Positions 1 through 18,359 of a stretch of DNA of 42,500 nucleotides are shown here, piece after piece. The stretch is from NCBI RefSeq assembly GCF_000482805.1, contig NZ_AXWT01000020.1:37501-80000 (forward strand). The letters are read 5' to 3'. The position numbers and the translations under genes are program-made. The stretch comes from Deinococcus murrayi DSM 11303 (GTDB lineage Bacteria > Deinococcota > Deinococci > Deinococcales > Deinococcaceae). Each line of letters begins with the position of its first letter. The stretch's first letter is position 1. The notes under the pieces were generated by a model. The model was not told where the DNA came from, made no database searches, and worked only from the letters and a program-made list of their open reading frames with translations.

Positions 1-1
1 C

Positions 2-3412
<3,411 letters not shown>

Positions 3413-3433
3413 AGCCAGGGCTGAAGCTCCCCT

Positions 3434-3463
3434 CCCCCACCCGTTGCAGGGTGGGGGTTTTTT
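3434..3463 (+). terminator. Rho-independent terminator of rpoC
   Basis: Perfect 9-bp stem CCCCCACCC / GGGTGGGGG (3434-3442 / 3449-3457) with a 6-nt loop, followed by six T (3458-3463). It lies 21 nt after the rpoC stop and overlaps the last bases of the convergent DUF2721 gene. Confidence 0.9.
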
Positions 3464-3992
3464 ATGCCTCCTCTTCCCGCAATCGGTCCGCCCCGTCCTG
3501 ATAGAGCGTGGCGTAATGCTCGCCCAGCCGCACCAGAAAGCGCATCTCCTCGCGGGTGGTGGCGGCGCTGAGGGTGGCCTCGAAACTCAGGAGGAGCGCC
3601 CCGTAGGCGAGGCTCCCGGCCCCCAGCAGCGCGAGCAGCAGCGGGGCCGCTCCGGTGGCCAGGCCGGAGAGTTCACCCAGGCCAATCAGCAGGCTGGTCC
3701 CCACCAGCAGCGCGACCGCCACGTAAAAGGCCCGCAGCGCCCGCTGGAGGTAGCGGGTGCGGCGGGTCAGGCGCGGCAACTGGCGCACGATCATCTGCTT
3801 TTCCTCGCGGGCAAGAGGCTCGCGCTGGCCTTCCTCGCCCACGAGGTCCTTGAAACGAGCGGTCAGGCTCCGCACCCGGTCGGTGCTGCGGCCCAGGCGG
3901 GTGCTGGTACTCAGCAGCAGGGTGCCCGCGCCCGAAATCAGGACAGCGGGGGTAATCATGGCGGTCAGGGCACCGAGGGTGGGGTCAGCCAT
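3462..3992 (-). CDS. DUF2721-family membrane protein
   Basis: 176 aa. The N-terminal hydrophobic stretch (about residues 8-27: TAMITPAVLISGAGTLLLST) is followed by a charged segment rich in Arg and Glu (30-85). Two further transmembrane segments come next (about 90-112 and 116-138), then a charged C-terminal tail. This order and the opening MITPAVLISGAGTLLLS pattern match DUF2721, a family of unknown function. The ATG is preceded by TACCCT six bases upstream and by no Shine-Dalgarno sequence, pointing to a leaderless mRNA. Its 3' end overlaps the rpoC terminator. Function unknown. Confidence 0.8.
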   Translation of the reverse strand: MADPTLGALTAMITPAVLISGAGTLLLSTSTRLGRSTDRVRSLTARFKDLVGEEGQREPLAREEKQMIVRQLPRLTRRTRYLQRALRAFYVAVALLVGTSLLIGLGELSGLATGAAPLLLALLGAGSLAYGALLLSFEATLSAATTREEMRFLVRLGEHYATLYQDGADRLREEEA

Positions 3993-3998
3993 GCGGAC

Positions 3999-4004
3999 AG
4001 GGTA
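3999..4004 (-). promoter_or_regulatory. Leaderless -10 element of the DUF2721 gene
   Basis: Reverse strand reads TACCCT, 6 nt, then ATG. TANNNT placed 5-9 nt before a start codon without SD is the known arrangement of Deinococcus leaderless transcripts. No good -35 seen. Confidence 0.55.
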
Positions 4005-4036
4005 GGGGGTAGGGGGGCGGGCAGGTCAGCCCGGCA

Positions 4037-4537
4037 TTAGCGGGGGCCACCGCAGATGCCGCTGGCGCGGGGCGGGCAGTTGCCGTCGCTGACGACCAAG
4101 TTTCCCTTCTCATCTCCCGTGATGAACAAGGCAATAGCGCCCGCCCGGTCGCCAGTATCAACTGAGCCGTAGCCCCCCAGGACGTTAATCACCAGCACAC
4201 CCGCTTTGGGCAAGGTGCCCTGCCAGCGGACCTTCTCGCCTGCCATGACCGGACGGCTGACCAGGTTCAGGGTCCAGCGGTCGGGCGTGACGGCTACGAC
4301 CATGACCCGGACAGGACCGCCCGGCAAAGCGCGGCTGCGGCTCAGGTCAATCTCGACGGTGAAGGGGACCCGCTCGCCGGGATAAAACTGGAACACGCTG
4401 TTCGGGAAGAAGAGGTTCCGCTGGGCAACCGGGGGCGTGGTCGCTGTCGGCGGCGCTCCAGCCCCTCCCGCCAGCACGGGTGCGGAAGCCGCGAGGGCGG
4501 CAAACAAAGCGAGAACCTGCGGACCACGGGGGCGCAT
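4037..4537 (-). CDS. Secreted hypothetical protein
   Basis: 166 aa. A signal peptide is clear: Arg near the start, then the hydrophobic run VLALFAALAASAPVLA ending in a likely cut site near residue 23-24, followed by an Ala/Pro/Thr-rich spacer. The mature part is mostly predicted beta strand (residues 45-150) and includes FYPGERVPFTVEIDL. The C-terminus carries two cysteines (NCPPRASGICGG) that could pair after export. No family recognised. TAGGAT lies 5 nt before the ATG, so it is probably transcribed alone and leaderless. Confidence 0.7.
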   Translation of the reverse strand: MRPRGPQVLALFAALAASAPVLAGGAGAPPTATTPPVAQRNLFFPNSVFQFYPGERVPFTVEIDLSRSRALPGGPVRVMVVAVTPDRWTLNLVSRPVMAGEKVRWQGTLPKAGVLVINVLGGYGSVDTGDRAGAIALFITGDEKGNLVVSDGNCPPRASGICGGPR

Positions 4538-4542
4538 GACCC

Positions 4543-4548
4543 ATCCTA
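4543..4548 (-). promoter_or_regulatory. Leaderless -10 element of the secreted hypothetical gene
   Basis: Reverse strand TAGGAT, 5 nt, ATG, with no SD. Same arrangement as several other genes in this window. Confidence 0.45.
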
Positions 4549-4623
4549 TGCCGAATGGCCCAGTCCCCAGACCGCGGCTTCGTCAACCGTGCCCCCCTTC
4601 CACCCCCCTCACCCCAGGCCCGC

Positions 4624-4629
4624 TAAACT
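4624..4629 (+). promoter_or_regulatory. Leaderless -10 element of rlmN
   Basis: TAAACT, then 6 nt (TTTCTG), then the rlmN ATG at 4636. There is no SD in the gap, so transcription should start at or within a base or two of the A of ATG. Confidence 0.65.
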
Positions 4630-4635
4630 TTTCTG

Positions 4636-5670
4636 ATGCAGCTTCTCCTCGACCTCCACCCCGATGAGTACCCGCTAGAGGGCTTCCGGCGGCGGCAACT
4701 GCTGGAGTGGGTGTTCGTGCAGGGTGTGGGCACCTTCGAGGCGATGACCAACCTGCCCACCTCCCTGCGCTCAGACCTCGCCGCCCGCTTCCAGCTCAAT
4801 CCTTTCCGCGAGATAGAAACGGTTCGCAGCGCCGACGGTTCGGCGAAGTACCTCTTCACGCTGCTTGACGGGCGGCAGATGGAAGCGGTCTACATGCCCT
4901 ACCTCGACCGCAAGACGGTCTGCGTGTCCACGATGGTGGGGTGCCCGGCCCGCTGCGCCTTTTGCGCGACCGGGGCGATGGGCTTTTCGCGCAACCTGAC
5001 GCCCGGCGAAATCGTGGGGCAGGTGCTCGCGGTGGCAGCGGGCGAGGGGCTGGAGCCGCGCGAGATTCGCAACCTCGTCTTTATGGGCATGGGCGAGGCG
5101 ATGCTGAACTACGAGCACACCATGAAAGCTGCCCGCATCCTGCTGCACCCGCAGGCGCTGGGCATGAGCAAGCGCCGGGTGACCCTCTCGACGGTGGGCA
5201 TCGCCAAGGGGATTCGGCGCCTGGCCGAAGAAGACGACCTCGGCCTCAAGCTGGCCATCAGCCTGCACGCCCCCGATGAGGAAACGCGCCAGAAAATCAT
5301 CCCGACCGGGGCCGCCAACTCCATCGAGGAAATCATGGCTGCCGCCCGCGACTATCAGGCGGTGACCGGACGGCGGGTGACGCTGGAATACACCATGCTG
5401 CGCGGGGTCAATGACCATCTCTGGCAAGCCGAGCTGCTCGCCGAGCGGCTGCGCGGGCTGGTCAGTCACGTCAACCTGATTCCGATGAACCCCTGGGACG
5501 GTTCCGGCTTCGAGAGCAGCACCGAGGAGCAGATTCAGGCGTTTTATGACGTGCTGGAGGCGCGGGGCGTGGATGTCAGCGTGCGGCGCTCGCGGGGGAA
5601 GGACGCGGGGGCAGCGTGCGGCCAACTGGCGCTAAAGCGCCCCGGCGCGGCGGCGGGCGCTCCGGCTTGA
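4636..5670 (+). CDS. rlmN: 23S rRNA (adenine(2503)-C(2))-methyltransferase RlmN
   Basis: 344 aa radical-SAM enzyme that adds the C2 methyl group to A2503 of 23S rRNA. In the E. coli enzyme it also modifies A37 of some tRNAs. The [4Fe-4S] motif CxxxCxxC is C103, C107, C110 (CPARCAFC). The second catalytic cysteine, which carries the methyl intermediate, is C328 in [10 protein letters not shown] near the C-terminus. The N-terminal accessory domain (residues 1-90) is present, and the length is normal. The start is fixed by the -10 element six bases upstream. A terminator follows the stop, so the gene is a single unit. Confidence 0.96.
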   Translation: MQLLLDLHPDEYPLEGFRRRQLLEWVFVQGVGTFEAMTNLPTSLRSDLAARFQLNPFREIETVRSADGSAKYLFTLLDGRQMEAVYMPYLDRKTVCVSTMVGCPARCAFCATGAMGFSRNLTPGEIVGQVLAVAAGEGLEPREIRNLVFMGMGEAMLNYEHTMKAARILLHPQALGMSKRRVTLSTVGIAKGIRRLAEEDDLGLKLAISLHAPDEETRQKIIPTGAANSIEEIMAAARDYQAVTGRRVTLEYTMLRGVNDHLWQAELLAERLRGLVSHVNLIPMNPWDGSGFESSTEEQIQAFYDVLEARGVDVSVRRSRGKDAGAACGQLALKRPGAAAGAPA

Positions 5671-5688
5671 GAACACCCCGCCTCTGGC

Positions 5689-5710
5689 CTCCCCGGTAGG
5701 GGGGTTTTTT
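5689..5710 (+). terminator. Terminator after rlmN
   Basis: CTCCCC / GGGGGG stem (one T-G wobble) around the loop GGTA, followed by six T (5705-5710). Confidence 0.75.
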
Positions 5711-5763
5711 CCTGTGGCGAGCGTTGAGATGAGTGCTGGCTTCATACCACCTTGGCCCTGGGG

Positions 5764-5780
5764 CCGTGAGAGAATCACGG
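5764..5780. promoter_or_regulatory. Palindrome upstream of the TPR-SPOR-rex operon
   Basis: CCGTGA, 5 nt, TCACGG: a perfect 6-bp inverted repeat in the 202-nt gap between rlmN and the TPR gene. The GTGA/TCAC half-sites resemble those of Rex, and rex is the third gene of this operon. Known Rex sites have 6 nt between these half-sites, not 5. It could instead be an RNA hairpin in the leader. Confidence 0.35.
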
Positions 5781-5872
5781 TGGCCCACGCATTTCCCCTC
5801 CGCGTCAGGGTTACGCAAGACCTCTCTAGCTACGCTCTGCCTACATCTCCCCCGTTCAGGAGGCCCTTTCCG

Positions 5873-7492
5873 GTGACCCCAACGAGAATCACGCTGCTCG
5901 GCCTGTTGCTGGCCGCCGCGCCCCACGCTGCTGCCCAGACCCTGCTCGACACGTCCGCAGCGGTGTCCATCCAGAACACGCTGCTTCAGTCTCAGCCGAC
6001 CGGGGTGCCGGTGACCGTGCCCACGCTGCCCAGTACCCCACCCGCTCCCGCCGCTCCGCCAGGGACGGCCCCCGGCCTCCCGGCCCCGCCGCCGCCCCCG
6101 GTCCTCACGCCCGCGCAGCAGCAGACGCTGAGCCAGGGCCGCGAGGCGCTGGGCAGGGGCGACCTCGTGCAGGCTCGGCGGCTATTCGAGTCGCTGGTGG
6201 CCGCGCAGTACCTGCACCCGGAGGGGCATTTCGGGCTGGGGCTGACGCTGCTGGCGCTGGGGGACCTGCGGGGCGCGGCCTTTGAGTTCACCCGGCTGCG
6301 GGAACTGGCCCCAGGCGGCTTCGAGGCCCCCTACAACCTCGGCGTGATTGCCAGTCGCGAGGGGCGCTTTGCGGAGGCCCGGCGGCTGTACGAGGAGGCC
6401 GCCACCCTCGCCCGCGGCAAGGCCGGACCCGCCGCCGAGCGGCAGGTGCTCGAAGCGCTGGCCGGGGAGCAGCGGCGGGCGGGCGACTGGGCCGCCCTGA
6501 GCGCCACCCTCGCGCAGGCCGCCGCCCTCGACCCCTCGGACCGCGACCTCGCCTTCCGGCTGGCCCAGGCGCAGGTGCGGGCGGGGCAGGGGGTGGAGGC
6601 GCTGCCGGGCCTGTACGCGCTGCTCTCGCGCGAGCCGGGGCGGGCGGACGCGGCGCTGCTGCTCGCCGACATCTACGTCGCGCAAAACCTGCCGGAGCGG
6701 GCGGTGCGGGAACTCGACGCCGTGCTGCCCCGCGTCGCCAAGGCGAGCGACCGGGCCAGCTTGCACCTGCGCAAAGCCGAGGTGCTGGCTGCCGCCGGGG
6801 ACACCCGTGGGGCCGTCCTCGCCGCGCAGGAGGCCACCCGGCTGGACCCCGCCCGCCCCGCCGCCTTTGCCCGCTTGGGCGAGCTGCGGGCGCTGCGCGG
6901 CGACCGGGCCGGGGCGCAGGCCGCTTACGCGCAGGCCGCCCGCCTCGCACCGGGGGACGCGGCGATTCGCACGGCGCTGGCGGCCACCCGGCTCGCGCTG
7001 GGGCTGAATGCCCAGGCCCGTCAGGACGCGGCGCAGGCGCTGACCCTGAAGCCTGATAACGCCACCCGCGCCCGTGCCCTGTACGTGGGGGGTGTGGCGG
7101 CCTACCGCCTGGGCGACCTCGCGGCAGCCCGCAGCGCCCTGCGCCAAAGCACCCAGGCCGCACCGAGCGCGGACGCCTACCTGTGGCTGGGGCTAACCGC
7201 CTACGCGCAGGGGGATTACGCGGGCGCGGCGGGGGCGCTGAGCACCAGCGTGAAGCTCGACCCCACCCCCACCGCCCGCCAGAACCTCGGCTCAGCGCTG
7301 CTGGCCACCGCGCGGTACGCAGAAGCCGAGGCCATCATGCGCGGCCTGACATCAGAGCAGCCGCGCAACGCCGAAGCGTGGTACCTGCTGGGCCTCAGCC
7401 TGCGCTCGCAGGGGCGTGAGGCGCAGGCCCGGCCCGCCCTGAAGACGGCGGCGGACCTCGGCCACCGCCGGGCCGCGGAGGCGCTGCGATGA
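5873..7492 (+). CDS. Secreted tetratricopeptide-repeat (TPR) protein
   Basis: 539 aa from the GTG at 5873. That start is chosen because AGGAGG (5858-5863) sits 9 nt upstream and because the protein then opens with a signal peptide (TRITLLGLLLAAAPHAAA, cut before QTL). An in-frame start 159 nt further up gives an implausible N-terminus. A Pro/Ala-rich linker (about residues 45-80) leads into a long array of 34-residue TPR units, roughly 85-535, with typical Ala/Gly/Tyr spacing (for example GHFGLGLTLLALGDLRGAAFEF). TPR arrays hold protein complexes together; this one should act outside the membrane. Its last codon overlaps the SPOR gene by 4 nt, so the two are translationally coupled and may share a cell-envelope task. 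Exact partner unknown. Confidence 0.85.
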   Translation: MTPTRITLLGLLLAAAPHAAAQTLLDTSAAVSIQNTLLQSQPTGVPVTVPTLPSTPPAPAAPPGTAPGLPAPPPPPVLTPAQQQTLSQGREALGRGDLVQARRLFESLVAAQYLHPEGHFGLGLTLLALGDLRGAAFEFTRLRELAPGGFEAPYNLGVIASREGRFAEARRLYEEAATLARGKAGPAAERQVLEALAGEQRRAGDWAALSATLAQAAALDPSDRDLAFRLAQAQVRAGQGVEALPGLYALLSREPGRADAALLLADIYVAQNLPERAVRELDAVLPRVAKASDRASLHLRKAEVLAAAGDTRGAVLAAQEATRLDPARPAAFARLGELRALRGDRAGAQAAYAQAARLAPGDAAIRTALAATRLALGLNAQARQDAAQALTLKPDNATRARALYVGGVAAYRLGDLAAARSALRQSTQAAPSADAYLWLGLTAYAQGDYAGAAGALSTSVKLDPTPTARQNLGSALLATARYAEAEAIMRGLTSEQPRNAEAWYLLGLSLRSQGREAQARPALKTAADLGHRRAAEALR

Positions 7493-8778
7493 GCCGCGCC
7501 AGCCGCCCTCCGCTCAGCCGCTGGCCGGACCTGCTCATCGGCCTTCTGGTCGTACTGCTGCTCGCGGGCTTCGCGCTCCTGCTGCTGGGCCAAGGCCGAG
7601 AGGCCGTCACCGCCGCAGCTCCGCCACCCCCGGTGGCCGAAGAGCTGCCCGACATCCCCGCCGCGCCGGGCACCGACCTGGGCACGGATATGGGAGAGGA
7701 AGCGGCCCCCGCCCCCGAAGCGAGCACGACGGCGACGCCGGAAGAGACGACCGCCACTCCCGCAGCGGAAGCCGCGGCCCCCCGCGAGGAGACGCCCGCT
7801 GCCCGCCCATCCACCCCGCCCGCGGCGCAGCCGACCCCGGCTCCCTCGGCGGCTTCTCCTTCCTCCGCAGCACCTGAGGCGAGCGCCCCCGCCGCCTCTC
7901 CCGCGGCCACCACGACCACCCCTGCGACCGCGTCCGCCCCGGAGGATGCCCCGGCGGTGGTTGCCGCGACCCCCATCCCGGCAGCCCCGCCGCCGCCGCC
8001 CGTGCCGGAAGTCACGCTGCCCCAGCCGGAGACGACCGTACCGCTGCCCCCCCCGGCGGCGCAGGCTCCGTCAGCGGCGGGCGAGGGGACGCGCTCTGAG
8101 CCTTCGCCGAGCACGAGCACCTCGAACGCCCCCACGTCGTCGGCTGCTCCGGCCCGGTCCGGCACGGTGGTCGCCCCCAGCGAGGAGCGCACGCCGCTGC
8201 GCAGCGACTACCGCATCAGCTTGGGCACCTTTGGGTCGGAAGCTGAGGCCCGCCGCGCCGCCGCCGGAGTGGCCGACGCGGGGTATCCGGTGTACGTGAT
8301 TGACCTCGGCAACCAGGTGGTCGCGCAGGTCGGCCCCTATGCCGACGAGACGACCGCGCGCCGGGCGCTCGCCGACATCCAGCCCCGCGCCCCCCGCGCC
8401 GTGCTGTACGCGCCGCGAGGCCGCAGCTTGACGGGGGGCGGCAGCGAGACGACTCAGGCGAATGCGCCCGCCCCGGCCACTGCTCCTGCCGAGACCGCCG
8501 CACCCCCAGAGGCCGCGCCCGCCGAGCCGGAAGCGCCCGCGACCGCGCAGGCCCCCGCGCCGAGCGGTCCGGTGTACCTCCAGGTAGGCGCCTTTGACCG
8601 CCAGGAGAGCGCCGGGCGGCTCGTCGGGATGCTGCGCGACCTGGGCTTCTCGCCCACCGTGAACGCGCCGGAGGGCCGCAAGGTGACGGTCCTCGTCGGC
8701 CCTTACAGCGGCGAAGCGCTGCTGGAAGCCGAGCGCAAGCTCGACGCGAACGGCCACGACCACTTCAGGATTCGCTGA
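7489..8778 (+). CDS. Membrane-anchored protein with two SPOR domains
   Basis: 429 aa. A short cytoplasmic start precedes one transmembrane helix (about 15-33, LLIGLLVVLLLAGFALLLL) and a long Ala/Pro/Glu/Thr-rich spacer (about 40-230). Two SPOR-like domains follow: one near 238-300 (YRISLGTFGSEAEARRAAAG ... VVAQVGPYADETTARRAL) and one at 361-429 (VYLQVGAFDRQESAGRLVGM ... VTVLVGPYSGEALLEAERKL). SPOR domains bind glycan strands stripped of stem peptides, typically at the division septum, so a role in envelope remodelling or division is likely. ATGA overlap (4 nt) with the TPR gene and TGATG overlap (1 nt) with rex show a coupled operon. Confidence 0.88.
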   Translation: MSRASRPPLSRWPDLLIGLLVVLLLAGFALLLLGQGREAVTAAAPPPPVAEELPDIPAAPGTDLGTDMGEEAAPAPEASTTATPEETTATPAAEAAAPREETPAARPSTPPAAQPTPAPSAASPSSAAPEASAPAASPAATTTTPATASAPEDAPAVVAATPIPAAPPPPPVPEVTLPQPETTVPLPPPAAQAPSAAGEGTRSEPSPSTSTSNAPTSSAAPARSGTVVAPSEERTPLRSDYRISLGTFGSEAEARRAAAGVADAGYPVYVIDLGNQVVAQVGPYADETTARRALADIQPRAPRAVLYAPRGRSLTGGGSETTQANAPAPATAPAETAAPPEAAPAEPEAPATAQAPAPSGPVYLQVGAFDRQESAGRLVGMLRDLGFSPTVNAPEGRKVTVLVGPYSGEALLEAERKLDANGHDHFRIR

Positions 8779-9473
8779 TGACGGGGATACCAACCGCGAC
8801 CATCAGCCGCCTGGTGACCTACCTGCGCATTCTGGAGGGCTTAGAAGTCCAGGACATCCTCCGCACCAGCAGCAATGACTTGGCGGAGCGAGCGGGCGTC
8901 ACCGCCTTTCAGGTCCGCAAGGACCTCGCGTACTTCGGACGCTTCGGCACGCGTGGGATGGGCTACACGGTGCCCATCCTCAAGCGCGAGCTGATGCGGG
9001 TGCTGGGCCTCAACCAGACTTGGAACGTGGTGATTGTGGGGATGGGGCGGCTGGGCCAGGCCATCGCCAACTATCCCGGCGCGAGTGACTACCAGTTTCA
9101 ATATGTCGGTCTCTTCGACGTGAGTCCCGACGTGGTGGGACGCACGGTGCGCGGCCTGCCCGTGCGCCACATGGACGAGTTGCCGGAGTTCGTGCGCAGG
9201 AACAAGGTGGACATGGGCTTTCTGGCCGTGCCGCCCGACCACGCGCAGGACGCCGCGCAGGCGCTCGCCGGGGCGGGCGTGCGCGGCATCCTCAACTTCG
9301 CGCCCACGGTGATTCAGCCCCGCATGCTGGAGCGGGCGGGGCAGCAAGAAATCAGTGACGAGTGGCGTGCTGTGATTGTCGAGAACGTGGATTTCCTCGC
9401 CGGAATGAAGCGGCTCGCCTTTTACATCCTCAACCCTCACCTGAACGCCGTGGACACGGAGGAGACTGAATGA
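8778..9473 (+). CDS. rex: Redox-sensing transcriptional repressor Rex
   Basis: 231 aa. Rex dimers sense the NADH/NAD+ ratio and release DNA when NADH is high, de-repressing respiratory or fermentative genes. The N-terminal winged helix (about 4-75) contains AERAGVTAFQVRKDLAYFGRFGTRGMGY, the conserved Rex recognition region. The Rossmann domain has GxGxxG at G88, G90, G93 (VGMGRLG) and the family GLFD motif at 111-114. The C-terminal swapped helix (FLAGMKRLAFYILNP) is present. Length is normal. The start overlaps the SPOR gene stop by 1 nt and its end overlaps the lipoprotein gene by 4 nt. Placement with envelope genes is unusual; autoregulation through a GTGA/TCAC palindrome upstream of the operon is possible but unproven. 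Confidence 0.95.
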   Translation: MTGIPTATISRLVTYLRILEGLEVQDILRTSSNDLAERAGVTAFQVRKDLAYFGRFGTRGMGYTVPILKRELMRVLGLNQTWNVVIVGMGRLGQAIANYPGASDYQFQYVGLFDVSPDVVGRTVRGLPVRHMDELPEFVRRNKVDMGFLAVPPDHAQDAAQALAGAGVRGILNFAPTVIQPRMLERAGQQEISDEWRAVIVENVDFLAGMKRLAFYILNPHLNAVDTEETE

Positions 9474-10063
9474 AGAGACTGGCTTGGATGGTGCCTGCCC
9501 TGCTGCTGGCGGCCTGCAACACCATGGGGAATCCGAATGTCCCCGTTTACAGCATCAGCCTGACCTCGCTGGGTTACGAGGTTAACGAGCAAGGGAAAAT
9601 CACCATCCCAGAGGTCAGGGCCAATCTCGTGAGCACGGCAGGTGCGCCGGACGTTCTCAAGGTCGAATACACCGCTGTCTTGCTGGATGGCAAGGGCGAA
9701 CGCGCCGCCGAGGGCAACTCCATTATTACGCCGCTTAACGGCCTGCTGTTTGCGGGGGCCAAGGGTGGCTACTTCTGCTTTGGGGGTCAACCAACCCCGA
9801 CGACGCCAGCGACGCCGGAAAACGGCTGCACAATGGGCAGTCCGGATGCTCGGCCTGTCACCACCGGGCAGTGGGCCGCCAACACCGTCAACCGCGCTCT
9901 CGTTCCGGGTGAGTGGGCAATTGCTCATCTGCGGGCTGGGACGACCAATGCCACGGCTCCCTGGAGCGTCGATTTCACATTCACGGCCACCCAATCGACG
10001 GGGCGAACCGTGACCTGGAAACAGAACTACGCGTTCCTCGCCCCGGCACGCGCCGGAAACTGA
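9470..10063 (+). CDS. Putative lipoprotein of unknown function
   Basis: 197 aa. MKRLAWMVPALLLAAC is a canonical lipoprotein signal with the lipobox LAAC and lipidated C16, so the mature protein should be membrane-anchored on the outside. The rest looks like a single beta-rich domain (YSISLTSLGYEV, VEYTAVLLDGKG, WSVDFTFTATQSTGRTVTW). Two more cysteines (FCFGG and NGCTMG) may form a disulfide. No family recognised. The start overlaps rex by 4 nt (ATGA), so it is the last gene of the TPR-SPOR-rex operon, closed by a terminator. Confidence 0.75.
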   Translation: MKRLAWMVPALLLAACNTMGNPNVPVYSISLTSLGYEVNEQGKITIPEVRANLVSTAGAPDVLKVEYTAVLLDGKGERAAEGNSIITPLNGLLFAGAKGGYFCFGGQPTPTTPATPENGCTMGSPDARPVTTGQWAANTVNRALVPGEWAIAHLRAGTTNATAPWSVDFTFTATQSTGRTVTWKQNYAFLAPARAGN

Positions 10064-10077
10064 AGGGGCGGTACAAA

Positions 10078-10112
10078 AGGGGGGCGGAGGCCGTGCTCGC
10101 CTCCGCCCCTTT
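10078..10112. terminator. Bidirectional terminator between convergent operons
   Basis: Perfect 11-bp stem GGGGCGGAGGC / GCCTCCGCCCC (10081-10091 / 10099-10109) with a 7-nt loop, flanked by AAAA on the left and TTT on the right. It can therefore end both the rex operon and the reverse-strand nucleotidase gene. Confidence 0.75.
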
Positions 10113-10123
10113 CCTTCTCTCCC

Positions 10124-13313
<3,190 letters not shown>

Positions 13314-13345
13314 GCTCGGCCTCCCTCTGGGGTGATGTGGGCCAA

Positions 13346-13402
13346 AGCATAGCCCGCGTGAAGAAAAGGGGAAGCGTGCCGGTGCCGAGCACTGCCTATG
13401 CT
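13346..13402. promoter_or_regulatory. Divergent promoter region, lactate oxidase / cfa
   Basis: Reverse-strand TATGCT (13346-13351) lies 32 nt before the oxidase ATG, and forward TATGCT (13397-13402) lies 47 nt before the cfa ATG. Both fit TANNNT -10 boxes. No convincing -35 is present for either, so this is a tentative call. Confidence 0.35.
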
Positions 13403-13449
13403 GAGCCGCAGTTCTCCCCCCCCATCCCTGTCCCGCCCCAGGAGGCCCC

Positions 13450-14862
<1,413 letters not shown>

Positions 14863-15508
14863 CTACAGCGCCGCGACCAGCCGGGCAAACAGGGGGGGCA
14901 TGGGCGGCCCCTCTCCTCCATTCACCCACCCGAAGCGGCGGTCGCGCAGCCCCGCCCCCTCCCCCACCCCGATGCCGTCCGGGAAACGGGGGCGCAGGTC
15001 CAGCGGTTGCCCGACCTCCCGCGCTCCGGGGAGGATGCTCAGCGCCCGCTCGACCTCCCGCCCGTGGCCGAAGTGGAAGAGATGAAGCTCGCCGCCGTCC
15101 TCCCAGGCGAAGCGGGCGGTGGGGTGAGAGAGGGAGTCCAGCGAGCCGGGAGCCGTGACGTGCCGCGCCGCCAGCCCAGGCCGCAGCCGCAGGGTGACCT
15201 CCAGCGCCTCGCCCAGCGCCCCGAAGCTGCCGACAAAGGGGCGGGTCAGGTCATAGCCCTGCACGTTCTTGACGGTGCGCCCGCCCGCCCGGACCACCCG
15301 ACCCGACGGGGCGCGAAAGATCACGCCCAGCACGTCGGACGCGAAGGGGAAGGTCTGCCCGAAGCCCCCCCGCGAGACGAGGCCGCCCACCCCGCCGGGC
15401 AGCTCGACGGGCGGGAACGGCGGGTAGAGGCCGGGGGGCAGGGCCGCGTACACCTCCAGCAACGCGGTGTCGCCACTCATGGTGACCGTTTGGTCGCTCG
15501 GCGAGAGG

Positions 15509-15522
<14 letters not shown>
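14863..15522 (-). CDS. glcE: Glycolate oxidase subunit GlcE (short form)
   Basis: 219 aa FAD-binding subunit of the GlcDEF glycolate dehydrogenase. The second half of the FAD-binding fold is clear: [18 protein letters not shown] (about 39-56), then [32 protein letters not shown] (about 84-115). The first 50 or so residues of typical GlcE, holding the first FAD-contacting loop, are absent; E. coli GlcE is about 350 aa. No other start is open upstream, and GGAGG 9 nt before this ATG supports it as the true start. It overlaps the end of glcD by 14 nt. It may depend on GlcD for cofactor binding, or it may be a reduced paralogue; an unusual but complete-looking gene. Confidence 0.8.
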
Positions 15523-18234
<2,712 letters not shown>

Positions 18235-18255
18235 GGGCTGGCCCTCATGGGGGAC

Positions 18256-18261
18256 AGGATA
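18256..18261 (-). promoter_or_regulatory. Possible -10 element of glcF
   Basis: Reverse strand TATCCT, about 21 nt before the GTG start. No matching -35 at 16-18 nt, so tentative. Confidence 0.3.
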
Positions 18262-18305
18262 GGCGGGTGAAGGGGCAACGGGAGAGGGTCATGTAGGCGA
18301 GTGTT

Positions 18306-18349
18306 CCGCCCTCGGCGGTCAGCGCCTGAACGCTCGGTGCGGAGGGCGG
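18306..18349. repeat. Inverted repeat between ppsR and glcF
   Basis: Arms CCGCCCTC (18306-18313) and GAGGGCGG (18342-18349) are perfectly complementary over 8 bp with a 28-nt centre. It lies 10 nt after the ppsR stop on the reverse strand. There is no T-run, so at best it is a weak or factor-dependent terminator. Confidence 0.35.
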
Positions 18350-18359
18350 ACGGCTCTCC

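Noticed and set aside
5714..5872. Upstream ATG start for the TPR protein
   Set aside because: Adds 53 residues without sense before a clear signal peptide; GTG at 5873 has AGGAGG at ideal distance.
7700..8100. Low-complexity Ala/Pro/Thr repeats as a possible tandem repeat or CRISPR array
   Set aside because: No regular unit or spacers; it is the disordered linker of the SPOR protein.
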